Source of the DNA: Firmicutes bacterium CAG:238
GTDB lineage: Bacteria > Bacillota > Clostridia > Peptostreptococcales > Anaerovoracaceae
Reading direction: 5' to 3'
DNA: 12,151 nucleotides
Assembly (NCBI GenBank): GCA_000435615.1
Contig: FR881994.1
Location: 1 to 12,151, forward strand
Every line of letters begins with the position of its first letter. The first letter of the stretch is position 1. This document shows, piece by piece, positions 6,263 to 12,151 of this stretch. A program made the position numbers and the translations under genes. The notes under the pieces were generated by a model. The model was not told where the DNA came from. It was given only the letters and a program-made list of their open reading frames with translations, and searched no databases.

Positions 6263-6529
6263 TTATTTAAAAAAGAACCACCACACCATCAGTGCTGCCT
6301 GCAGGATGAGAATTGCGGGCACGCCGATGGTGAATTTTTTATGCTTTATTTTGTGTCTGAAAGCGTTCATTCCGAGCAGCGCGCCTACGGAGCCTCCGAT
6401 TGCCGCAAGTCCCAGAAGCGTTGATTCTTTCGTTCGCCACGCGCCTTTTTCCGCCTTTCGTTTATCGATTCCGAATGCAAAAAACGTAATAAGATTGATT
6501 ACAATTAAATAATAAAGAAAATATTTCAT
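6263..6529 (-). CDS. DUF1294 family small membrane protein
   Basis: The 88-residue protein has two or three membrane helices (about 2-20, 38-54 and 69-87) with a basic segment between the first two. The family signature is clear: an N-terminal helix followed by FGIDKRKAEKGAWRTKES, then LLGLAAIGGSVGALLGM and FRHKIKHKKF. The function of DUF1294 proteins is unknown. AAGGAG six bases before the ATG supports the start. A good sigma-A promoter lies just upstream, so it is transcribed alone, divergent from the small gene at 6596 and convergent with the exonuclease, whose stop is five bases away. Confidence 0.9.
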   Translation of the reverse strand: MKYFLYYLIVINLITFFAFGIDKRKAEKGAWRTKESTLLGLAAIGGSVGALLGMNAFRHKIKHKKFTIGVPAILILQAALMVWWFFFK

Positions 6530-6553
6530 AGCTTTCTCCTTTTTTCCTATTGT

Positions 6554-6582
6554 ATTTTACTAAAAAATGCAGATGATAGCAA
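6554..6582 (-). promoter_or_regulatory. Sigma-A promoter of the DUF1294 gene
   Basis: On the minus strand TTGCTA (6582-6577), 17 bases, TAAAAT (6559-6554), 25 bases before the ATG. The -35 box overlaps the Shine-Dalgarno of the opposing small gene (6581-6587), so the two divergent units are tightly packed. Confidence 0.6.
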
Positions 6583-6595
6583 GGAGGTGATAAAA

Positions 6596-6715
6596 ATGAA
6601 AGCAACACTTGCGACGCTCGAGGGCGTGGATCTCAGCGCAATTACGGAAGCTGAGGAAAAAATCAACAAAGGTCACAAGGAAAAAATCGCTTTGGTGGCG
6701 TATGTGACACTTTAA
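6596..6715 (+). CDS. 39-residue small protein of unknown function
   Basis: The ATG at 6596 is preceded at eight bases by AAGGAGG (6581-6587), among the best ribosome sites in the window. The frame encodes 39 residues: MKATLATLEGVDLSAI, a charged helical middle (TEAEEKINKGHKEK) and a hydrophobic tail (IALVAYVTL). There is no signal peptide, cysteine or obvious membrane helix. A terminator with seven Ts starts nine bases after the stop, so the unit looks like a complete small gene. The promoter is not clear; upstream TTGTAT lacks a good -10. I do not recognise the protein. It might be a regulator, a small peptide precursor or the remnant of a larger gene, but the intact ribosome site and terminator argue for translation. 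Confidence 0.6.
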   Translation: MKATLATLEGVDLSAITEAEEKINKGHKEKIALVAYVTL

Positions 6716-6723
6716 TCGTTATG

Positions 6724-6758
6724 ACAGGCATTTGTAAAAAACGAGTGCCTGTTTTTTT
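6724..6758 (+). terminator. Intrinsic terminator of the 39-residue protein gene
   Basis: ACAGGCA (6724-6730) pairs with TGCCTGT (6746-6752), and the second arm runs into a seven-T tract. The loop is 15 bases and A-rich. Confidence 0.8.
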
Positions 6759-6765
6759 CGCCTGT

Positions 6766-6794
6766 TTGCCGTCTTTTCAAAATTTTGCTATAAT
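6766..6794 (+). promoter_or_regulatory. Sigma-A promoter upstream of the second candidate RNA
   Basis: TTGCCG (6766-6771), 17 bases, perfect TATAAT (6789-6794). It starts eight bases after the preceding T-tract, so it opens a new transcript beginning near 6801. No plus-strand gene follows; the next coding sequence is on the opposite strand. Confidence 0.65.
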
Positions 6795-6800
6795 ACTTTC

Positions 6801-6892
6801 AAAAAAGTGTAACCTGCCCACCCGAAACGGTGCTTATCAGGGTGAAGGCCTTCATTGGCAAAAGCCGCTTCCCTCGCGTGGGAGCGGCTTTT
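6801..6892 (+). ncRNA. Candidate structured small RNA, unrecognised
   Basis: A TATAAT promoter and a strong hairpin enclose about 92 bases without a ribosome site or useful frame. A fold can be drawn: CCTG (6818-6821) with CAGG (around 6839), enclosing CACC/GGTG around CGAAAC, then the 12-base palindrome TGAAGGCCTTCA (6843-6854), which can form a hairpin with GGCC loop or pair between two molecules, and finally the terminator hairpin. It lacks the conserved loop of SRP RNA and does not resemble 6S RNA, tmRNA or a riboswitch I know. It ends 10 bases from the stop of the opposing metallopeptidase gene, so an antisense effect on that 3' end is possible only if termination leaks. Confidence 0.45.
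6860..6892. terminator. Bidirectional hairpin between candidate RNA and metallopeptidase gene
   Basis: AAAAGCCGC (6860-6868) pairs with GCGGCTTTT (6884-6892), the stem continuing as T-A and CCC/GGG around a TCGCGT loop with one bulged T. A-tracts on one side and T-tracts on the other make it usable in both directions: it closes the plus-strand RNA at 6801 and lies 10 bases after the minus-strand metallopeptidase stop at 6903. Confidence 0.8.
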
Positions 6893-6902
6893 GAGCGCCT
6901 TA

Positions 6903-9368
6903 TTATTCTTTCACAAACGATTGAATTAAATATCGTCCATCTTTTTCTTTAAGGGTCAGTACATTCCTGCTTCCGTCTTTGCGAGGAGCACCATATAATT
7001 TCACTATGCCGTCTTTCTTTGTTCCCCTTTCCGGTTCAAATGTCCATCCTCCGGCATCGCTGGTAAAGTTTACGAACCGGTCAATTTCTTTTACATAAAT
7101 GCTGTCCCAATATTCCTGCGTATTGTTTGCCTTTATCTCATCCAGACCGATACCGATGTAATACTCAAGCCCTTCATTGATAATCTCAGGCTTATACAGC
7201 CGTACAGGTGCAGGAGAGGTGTCAACGGTAATTCCCTGTTCCCGATATTCCCGCCAAAACTCGGAAGCCTCAAACTTTTTCTTGAGTTCCGGCGTCCACT
7301 CAAGGAAGGCGTCGAACTGCGGATAGTACTGAAGGAACTTTTTAAAATCCAGCTTTTCCGGGCTGCTGTATTTGCTCGAAAAGAAGCAATACATCGTGTT
7401 CGTGTTGTAATTCAAGCCACCGAATCCATCATACGGACAGTATCCATGGAATTTATTGTCAAGATTCACGACAACTTCATCTGACAGTTCGCCGTCCGGC
7501 GCTGCAAGCAGTTCCGTCCATTCTTCCTTGCTTAAAGCATACGCTTCTCCCTGAAATATCGTGCTGCATTCTTTTGTAATTGCACCCGATGCCAGTTCCT
7601 GCGTAAAGGTCTTGGTAATCCTATAGATTCCGGTCGGAAGCATTCCATAGTCCCTGCGGAGTGAAATATATTGTCCTGCCGACTCGCCCGCTTTCAGTTC
7701 ATATTGGTTCTGCTCATCCTCCGTATCCGGCGAATCAATAGGCTCCAGCATCTCCCAGTTTGATGCGTCATCTTCGTAAAGAATCCGGGCATGACCGTCT
7801 CTGCTTGAAATCTCCGTATTTCCTGTATATCGCTCTACACGATACTTATCATCATACCGCAGGGTTTCATTGTACTCGCTCCTGCCTGTGTTTCTGATGT
7901 GAAGATAAACCTCATCCATAAGTCCCCCGCTTGCGCCCAAGTCCATATGCAGATTTGTTTGATAATATTCCTGCAATAGGCTGCCCATTTGCGGGCAAGT
8001 AAGCCAGTGTCCGTTGATTCCGTTTTCTTCGTAAGATTCTTCGGTATACTTTGCGATGTAGTAAAGACCTCTGCCCTCACCCATATCGCCGCGGAGCTCA
8101 AGTTTTTCTCCATTTTTGAGCCGCAGTGCCAATGTATCTGTATATTCGCCGTCAGCACTGTCCGCAGTCTCCGCAAAATCTTCTTTCTCCAAAGTCCCGA
8201 AAAGATCTAAAAGCTTCTGTATTTCTTCTTTCTCACCGATTCCGATGATTTCCGTTTCCTTTTGATACAGGTACATATATACCACATCGTCTGCCTTGAG
8301 GCTCGAAAAATATTTTTGGCACAGCCCTGCATCCGTCCTTGGGTTTGTAATCAGCGAAGCACAGGCCGCAATCAGTGCCAAAACCGCAAGGACTGCAATC
8401 CATGTCTTCGGCTTCTTGAAAGCTGCCAGTGCCTTTACCCTTGCGCTTATTTCCTTCTCTCCACCAATAAAGGATGTCGTGCCGAGGATGAATCGCTCCG
8501 TCCCCGCCGCTGCTCTCACCAAAGTCTCGGCGTATCCTTTCTTATCTCCCGTCTTTCGCACCGCATCATAGTCGCAGTAAACTTCCATGTCGCGTCTGAA
8601 TCTGCGGAATGCAAGCCAAATCACCGGGTTCCACCAAAATGCGGCGAGGAAAAATGCCGAAATTAAATTATAGATTAAGTCGCCGTGTGCAAGGTGTGTC
8701 AGTTCGTGCGCCAGCACCCTGCGGTGCTCTTCCTGCGTATATCCGTCCTCTAAGGCGATTACATACTGCCCGCCCATAAAAGTGAGGAAAGTCGAGTCCG
8801 CGCCGCTTCGAATCTGTATTTTTGCGACGTCGCGGATTCCGACGAGTTTCTTTAGTTCGTCAAGCTCAGCGCGCGCATTTGCATCGTCCATGCACGGCAA
8901 AGCTTTCAGTTTGCGCTTTTGTCTCACCGTTCCTGCCAGCATCAGAAGAAGCACTGCCGCTGCGCCTGCAATCCAAACGCAGTTTTCGATTTTCGCTCTT
9001 GATACCGTTGCTGTGAAGTCGCTGTCAACCGTCCTGCCCGTAAACGGCACCTGCATGCTGACATGATCTTTCTGCACGGTGTAGTAATTTCCCTGTTCCT
9101 CGATTCCAAAGCCTCTGGCATCCAAGTTCTCATACGGTTCCACCCACACGGTCTCCGTCGTGTTGTGGCTCTGCGGCAGATAGGTCTTAGCGGAAAAATC
9201 ACTTTCCGGCAAAATCTCCGCAAGCGGCACAGCAAGCACGCTCGCTGCGACGAGTATCCACATGAGCATATGCCCCCTCGGCGTTATCCTGTTTCCAAAT
9301 GCCAGCTTCACAAGCAGCACTACCGCTGCCGCCGCTGTAACCAAAATTGCTGTGTTGAATAAGTCCAT
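6903..9368 (-). CDS. BlaR1-like M56 membrane metallopeptidase with extracellular sensor (R1)
   Basis: The 821-residue protein has the BlaR1/MecR1 layout: N-terminal helices (about 5-23 and 34-50), a hydrophobic segment (131-147), a cytoplasmic zinc protease with HELTH at 221-225 and the downstream E-VYCDYDAV (Glu262, probable third ligand), hydrophobic segments around 235-253 and 322-341, then an extracellular domain of about 480 residues. In BlaR1 systems ligand binding outside activates the protease and inactivates the BlaI repressor. Here the outer domain shows no credible penicillin-binding motif set; it contains an LPTGIYRI segment resembling bacterial Ig-like domains and a Tyr/Trp/Lys-rich C-terminus, so the ligand is unknown. 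The frame extends up to 9407, but GGGGG seven bases before the ATG at 9368 and a 19-base gap to the blaI-like stop favour 9368. Its first half duplicates the gene at 9789. Confidence 0.88.
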   Translation of the reverse strand: MDLFNTAILVTAAAAVVLLVKLAFGNRITPRGHMLMWILVAASVLAVPLAEILPESDFSAKTYLPQSHNTTETVWVEPYENLDARGFGIEEQGNYYTVQKDHVSMQVPFTGRTVDSDFTATVSRAKIENCVWIAGAAAVLLLMLAGTVRQKRKLKALPCMDDANARAELDELKKLVGIRDVAKIQIRSGADSTFLTFMGGQYVIALEDGYTQEEHRRVLAHELTHLAHGDLIYNLISAFFLAAFWWNPVIWLAFRRFRRDMEVYCDYDAVRKTGDKKGYAETLVRAAAGTERFILGTTSFIGGEKEISARVKALAAFKKPKTWIAVLAVLALIAACASLITNPRTDAGLCQKYFSSLKADDVVYMYLYQKETEIIGIGEKEEIQKLLDLFGTLEKEDFAETADSADGEYTDTLALRLKNGEKLELRGDMGEGRGLYYIAKYTEESYEENGINGHWLTCPQMGSLLQEYYQTNLHMDLGASGGLMDEVYLHIRNTGRSEYNETLRYDDKYRVERYTGNTEISSRDGHARILYEDDASNWEMLEPIDSPDTEDEQNQYELKAGESAGQYISLRRDYGMLPTGIYRITKTFTQELASGAITKECSTIFQGEAYALSKEEWTELLAAPDGELSDEVVVNLDNKFHGYCPYDGFGGLNYNTNTMYCFFSSKYSSPEKLDFKKFLQYYPQFDAFLEWTPELKKKFEASEFWREYREQGITVDTSPAPVRLYKPEIINEGLEYYIGIGLDEIKANNTQEYWDSIYVKEIDRFVNFTSDAGGWTFEPERGTKKDGIVKLYGAPRKDGSRNVLTLKEKDGRYLIQSFVKE
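8440..9200 (-). repeat. Copy 1 of 761-bp identical block in the metallopeptidase genes
   Basis: By eye this block is identical to 11311-12071 (offset 2871). Mismatches flank it at 8439, 9201, 9228, 9249 and 9252; beyond 9280 the comparison ends at the window edge. The block covers the membrane and zinc-protease part. Downstream in the gene similarity falls abruptly from about 8425. Confidence 0.93.
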
Positions 9369-9387
9369 CGCAAATCCCCCTTTGCAG

Positions 9388-9768
9388 TCAACCTTCCATT
9401 TTGTCAATGATTTCGAGCAATGTCTGCTGCTCCTCCTTGCTTAGGTTCTTGCCGGAAACCAGCGAGGAAACCATGAGCTTCGCCGAGCCGTCAAAGATGC
9501 GGTTGATAAAGCTTTTCATTTCCTCTTTGCGGCAGGCTTCCTCGCTAACCGCCGCGCTGTAGCGGAAGCTTTTCGGATGGCTCTCATCGGCCGTAATTAC
9601 TTCTTTTTCCACAAGTCTTCCGACCATCGTTCGGACGGTCGTGTAACTCCAGCCCGCATCTGCGACCGCTTCGGCGATTTCCTTTAATGTCATTTTTTTA
9701 TCTTCGCTCTGCCAGAGTGCTTTCATGATCGTCCACTCGGCATCGCTGATTGAAATTTGTCTGTTCAT
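9388..9768 (-). CDS. BlaI/MecI/CopY-family transcriptional repressor
   Basis: The 126-residue length and layout match BlaI/MecI: an N-terminal winged helix (SDAEWTIMKALW at 8-19, then LKEIAEAV and WSYTTVRTMVGRLVEKEVI around 40-58) and a C-terminal helical dimerisation part. It would bind an operator dyad and repress its own locus until cut by a BlaR1-type protease. The scissile Asn-Phe of staphylococcal BlaI aligns here with Ser102-Leu103 (my alignment by eye). AAAGGG five bases before the ATG supports the start. It lies 20 bases after one M56 gene and 19 bases before the other, so the three form one transcript, and both proteases may act on this repressor. No TACA/TGTA operator dyad is visible in the short gaps; the controlling promoter is probably beyond the right edge. 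Confidence 0.94.
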   Translation of the reverse strand: MNRQISISDAEWTIMKALWQSEDKKMTLKEIAEAVADAGWSYTTVRTMVGRLVEKEVITADESHPKSFRYSAAVSEEACRKEEMKSFINRIFDGSAKLMVSSLVSGKNLSKEEQQTLLEIIDKMEG

Positions 9769-9788
9769 AATATCCCTTTCGTCTTTCT

Positions 9789-12151
9789 TTACTTTGCTTG
9801 TAGTGATTGAATCAGGTATCTGCCGTCCTTCTCCTTGAGGGTCAGAACGGAAGTGCCGAACTCACGCATTTCCCCGCTCTTTAGCGGCTTAAACATAATT
9901 GTTTCGCCGGTTAGTGTAACGGTGTCGCCTGACTTTTTCCCTTCCTCAACGATAAATTCAGCTGTCGTCCAGCCATCTCCAAAGACCACGTATCGATCAA
10001 TCTCTTTCACGTAGAATGTCTTCCATTTTTTCTCCGTATAGTTTGCTCTGATGTCATCTGTCGTGATACCCGCGTAATACGCAAGGCTTTCGTTAATCTT
10101 CGCAGGGTCATAGAAAGAAGGGCCTTCCGGATAATTGTCAAGCGTCCATCCGTCTTTCCTGTATGGACTCCAATATTCCGAGTTCTCAAACTTTTCTTTC
10201 ATTTCCGCTGTCCAGACATGATTGTCGTCAAATGCCGGGTAATATTTCAAAAATTCAACAAAATCCATCTTATCCGGGCTGCTGTATGCGCTTGTAAAGT
10301 AGTCGTAGAGCGTATTTTTGTTCCCATTTTTGAAAATCTTATTCAGTTCGTCCTTTGTTTCGTCTTTCAATTCCCCATCCGGCTGCGTGCGAAGAAAATC
10401 CCAGTCCACAAAATGCAGACGGTTCTCCACCCACTCAAAGACTGCAGATTTTTCCTGTTCGATTGTTTTCCCGTTTTGTAATTTCTGGGTGAACGGAAGG
10501 ATAAGCCGATAAATGCCTTCCGGCAGTTCTCCGTATTTTGGTGTAATATCTATCGTGGCTGCAAGACGTTCGTTCCCTTTGGCGGTTCCTCCTGCTCCTG
10601 TGTTTTTGCCGTCTTTCAGTTCCTGTACAGACTCCCAGCTATTGTCTGCATATGGATAATCTTGGTTTCCCGTATAATGCTCAATGCGGAAGTTTCCCCC
10701 ATATGTCAGATACGGACTCGGATTATCGTATTCTGTGTTCTCAATGACGATTCCGACACTGCCGGCACTCTGTGCATCAGCCCAATAGGATATGTGCAGA
10801 TTCGTCTCTTCGTATTCTTTGAGCAGTGCGGTCAGCTTTGATGAATGAAAACGCTTGCCGCTGATTTCTTCGTCCTCTGTGCCTTCTCCATCTATTTTGC
10901 TGATGCAGTACACATCTTCGCCTGCCGCTTCGTCTTTAATCAATTCCAAATAATTTGTGGCGTTCTCTTCCGGACTTTCCATGTTAACATAAAGTCTGTA
11001 TTTCGATTCGCTGCCTTCCATCGGCTCTCCGTCCGTAAAATTCTCTTCGCTGACGGAGCGGAAGAGTTTTGCAAGTTCTTCCCTTTGTTTTGTATCATCA
11101 ATACGGATTATATCGAAATTAAAGCGGTTCGCTTTTTTTGCAATCGAAACGCTTGTAAAGTTTTCTGCCTGCATATCCCGAAAATATCTCGTGCAAGGGT
11201 CTTTGCTCTTTGGATTTACGGCAATGCATACGCAGGCTCCTACCAGTGCAATTACTGCAAGGACTGCGATCCAGAGCTTTGGTTTCTTGAACGCCGCCAG
11301 TGCCTTTACTCTTGCGCTTATTTCCTTCTCTCCACCAATAAAGGATGTCGTGCCGAGGATGAATCGCTCCGTCCCCGCCGCTGCTCTCACCAAAGTCTCG
11401 GCGTATCCTTTCTTATCTCCCGTCTTTCGCACCGCATCATAGTCGCAGTAAACTTCCATGTCGCGTCTGAATCTGCGGAATGCAAGCCAAATCACCGGGT
11501 TCCACCAAAATGCGGCGAGGAAAAATGCCGAAATTAAATTATAGATTAAGTCGCCGTGTGCAAGGTGTGTCAGTTCGTGCGCCAGCACCCTGCGGTGCTC
11601 TTCCTGCGTATATCCGTCCTCTAAGGCGATTACATACTGCCCGCCCATAAAAGTGAGGAAAGTCGAGTCCGCGCCGCTTCGAATCTGTATTTTTGCGACG
11701 TCGCGGATTCCGACGAGTTTCTTTAGTTCGTCAAGCTCAGCGCGCGCATTTGCATCGTCCATGCACGGCAAAGCTTTCAGTTTGCGCTTTTGTCTCACCG
11801 TTCCTGCCAGCATCAGAAGAAGCACTGCCGCTGCGCCTGCAATCCAAACGCAGTTTTCGATTTTCGCTCTTGATACCGTTGCTGTGAAGTCGCTGTCAAC
11901 CGTCCTGCCCGTAAACGGCACCTGCATGCTGACATGATCTTTCTGCACGGTGTAGTAATTTCCCTGTTCCTCGATTCCAAAGCCTCTGGCATCCAAGTTC
12001 TCATACGGTTCCACCCACACGGTCTCCGTCGTGTTGTGGCTCTGCGGCAGATAGGTCTTAGCGGAAAAATCGCTTTCCGGCAAAATCTCCGCAAGCGGAA
12101 CAGCAAGCACGCTCGCTGCAACAAGTATCCACATGAGCATATGCCCCCTCG
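9789..12151 (-). CDS. BlaR1-like M56 membrane metallopeptidase, second copy (R2), 5' end missing
   Basis: The frame is open from the right edge: codons before the first ATG (12140) read Arg-Gly-His as in the first copy, so about 31 N-terminal residues are outside the window. The N-terminal membrane and zinc-protease part, with HELTH and VYCDYDAV, is identical in protein to the gene at 6903. After the shared ALAAFKKPK the sequences diverge: the last membrane segment (LWIAVLAVIALVGACVCIAV) is similar, but the outer domain of about 460 residues keeps only islands, such as TNLH, PDGEL, YSSP[ED]K, FYVKEIDRYV and the near-identical LTLKEKDGRYLIQS end. It probably senses a related but different signal. 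A KSG near the C-terminus is not shared with the other copy and is not evidence for beta-lactam binding. It is read first, ahead of the blaI-like gene and the other copy. Confidence 0.9.
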   Translation of the reverse strand, partial: RGHMLMWILVAASVLAVPLAEILPESDFSAKTYLPQSHNTTETVWVEPYENLDARGFGIEEQGNYYTVQKDHVSMQVPFTGRTVDSDFTATVSRAKIENCVWIAGAAAVLLLMLAGTVRQKRKLKALPCMDDANARAELDELKKLVGIRDVAKIQIRSGADSTFLTFMGGQYVIALEDGYTQEEHRRVLAHELTHLAHGDLIYNLISAFFLAAFWWNPVIWLAFRRFRRDMEVYCDYDAVRKTGDKKGYAETLVRAAAGTERFILGTTSFIGGEKEISARVKALAAFKKPKLWIAVLAVIALVGACVCIAVNPKSKDPCTRYFRDMQAENFTSVSIAKKANRFNFDIIRIDDTKQREELAKLFRSVSEENFTDGEPMEGSESKYRLYVNMESPEENATNYLELIKDEAAGEDVYCISKIDGEGTEDEEISGKRFHSSKLTALLKEYEETNLHISYWADAQSAGSVGIVIENTEYDNPSPYLTYGGNFRIEHYTGNQDYPYADNSWESVQELKDGKNTGAGGTAKGNERLAATIDITPKYGELPEGIYRLILPFTQKLQNGKTIEQEKSAVFEWVENRLHFVDWDFLRTQPDGELKDETKDELNKIFKNGNKNTLYDYFTSAYSSPDKMDFVEFLKYYPAFDDNHVWTAEMKEKFENSEYWSPYRKDGWTLDNYPEGPSFYDPAKINESLAYYAGITTDDIRANYTEKKWKTFYVKEIDRYVVFGDGWTTAEFIVEEGKKSGDTVTLTGETIMFKPLKSGEMREFGTSVLTLKEKDGRYLIQSLQAK
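11311..12071 (-). repeat. Copy 2 of 761-bp identical block in the metallopeptidase genes
   Basis: This is the partner of 8440-9200, same orientation. It is wholly coding and carries no inverted ends, target duplication or transposase, so it is not an insertion sequence. Codon-level identity, including third positions, points to recent duplication or gene conversion. Confidence 0.93.

Noticed and set aside
6801..6892. SRP RNA, 6S RNA or a known riboswitch
   Set aside because: The SRP GGAAG-type loop and the long 6S hairpin are absent, there is no downstream plus-strand gene for a riboswitch to control, and no ligand-binding core I know is recognisable.
8262..9362. Several plus-strand open frames of 60-134 codons across the metallopeptidase genes, repeated at 10845-11937
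   Set aside because: They are antisense shadows: they recur only because the sense genes are duplicated, lack ribosome sites and resemble no protein family.
9369..9407. Longer N-terminus of the metallopeptidase overlapping the repressor gene
   Set aside because: The G-rich ribosome site is placed for the ATG at 9368, and family members begin directly with a membrane helix as in MDLFNTAILV.
8440..12071. Long direct repeat as a possible insertion sequence or transposon pair
   Set aside because: The repeated block lies inside two intact reading frames with HELTH protease motifs, with no transposase, inverted ends or target duplication.
6903..12151. Beta-lactam resistance locus
   Set aside because: The M56/BlaI pairing gives the family name only. 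No beta-lactamase or penicillin-binding domain is visible; the SPEK/SPDK and KSG strings in the outer domains are not arranged or conserved as an active site.
1..12151. CRISPR arrays, tRNA and rRNA genes, prophage or attachment sites
   Set aside because: I saw no regularly spaced short repeats, tRNA cloverleaf features, rRNA sequence or phage genes; the tyrosine recombinase lies in a housekeeping operon without flanking repeats.

Overview
The window most resembles a chromosomal segment of an endospore-forming member of the Clostridia (Bacillota). SpoIIM and SpoVS point to sporulation. The ribosome binding sites are strong AGGAGG-type sites and the promoters are classical TTGNNN-N17-TATAAT. 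A tyrosine recombinase, SpoIIM and a NudF-like Nudix hydrolase lie close together, as they do in Bacillus. Placement below class level is not possible from sequence reading alone.

Layout. At 1-838 (minus) is the N-terminal part of an unrecognised lipoprotein that runs off the left edge. At 3332-1003 (minus) is a three-gene operon read from one good sigma-A promoter: a tyrosine recombinase, type III pantothenate kinase (coaX) and an ECF-transporter S component, very probably for pantothenate. It ends at a strong hairpin. On the plus strand spoIIM (3489-4100) converges on and overlaps by 47 bp a Nudix/ADP-ribose pyrophosphatase gene (4054-4611, minus). Upstream of the Nudix gene is spoVS (4726-4986, minus) with its own terminator. 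The 323-base gap 4987-5309 contains the spoVS promoter, a small inverted repeat and an apparent independent small-RNA gene (promoter 5155-5183, terminator to 5280) whose two hairpin loops are C-rich. A DEDD-type exonuclease (5310-6257, plus) follows and meets a DUF1294 membrane protein (6263-6529, minus) tail to tail. At 6596-6715 (plus) is a 39-residue open frame with a perfect Shine-Dalgarno and its own terminator. Next comes a second promoter-plus-terminator unit without a convincing reading frame (6766-6892), another candidate RNA gene.

The right third (6903-12151, all minus) is an unusual BlaR1/BlaI-type locus. A single BlaI/MecI-like repressor gene sits between two large M56 (BlaR1-like) membrane metallopeptidase genes in the order R2-I-R1. 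The N-terminal membrane/protease halves of the two peptidases are identical at DNA level over about 761 bp. Their extracellular C-terminal halves are homologous but strongly diverged and carry no recognisable penicillin-binding domain. This looks like gene conversion or recent duplication of a constant transducer joined to variable sensors.

The most interesting items are the mosaic R-I-R locus, the C-rich-loop small RNA, the second RNA candidate beside the 39-residue protein gene, and the recombinase whose HxxR histidine is replaced by glutamine.
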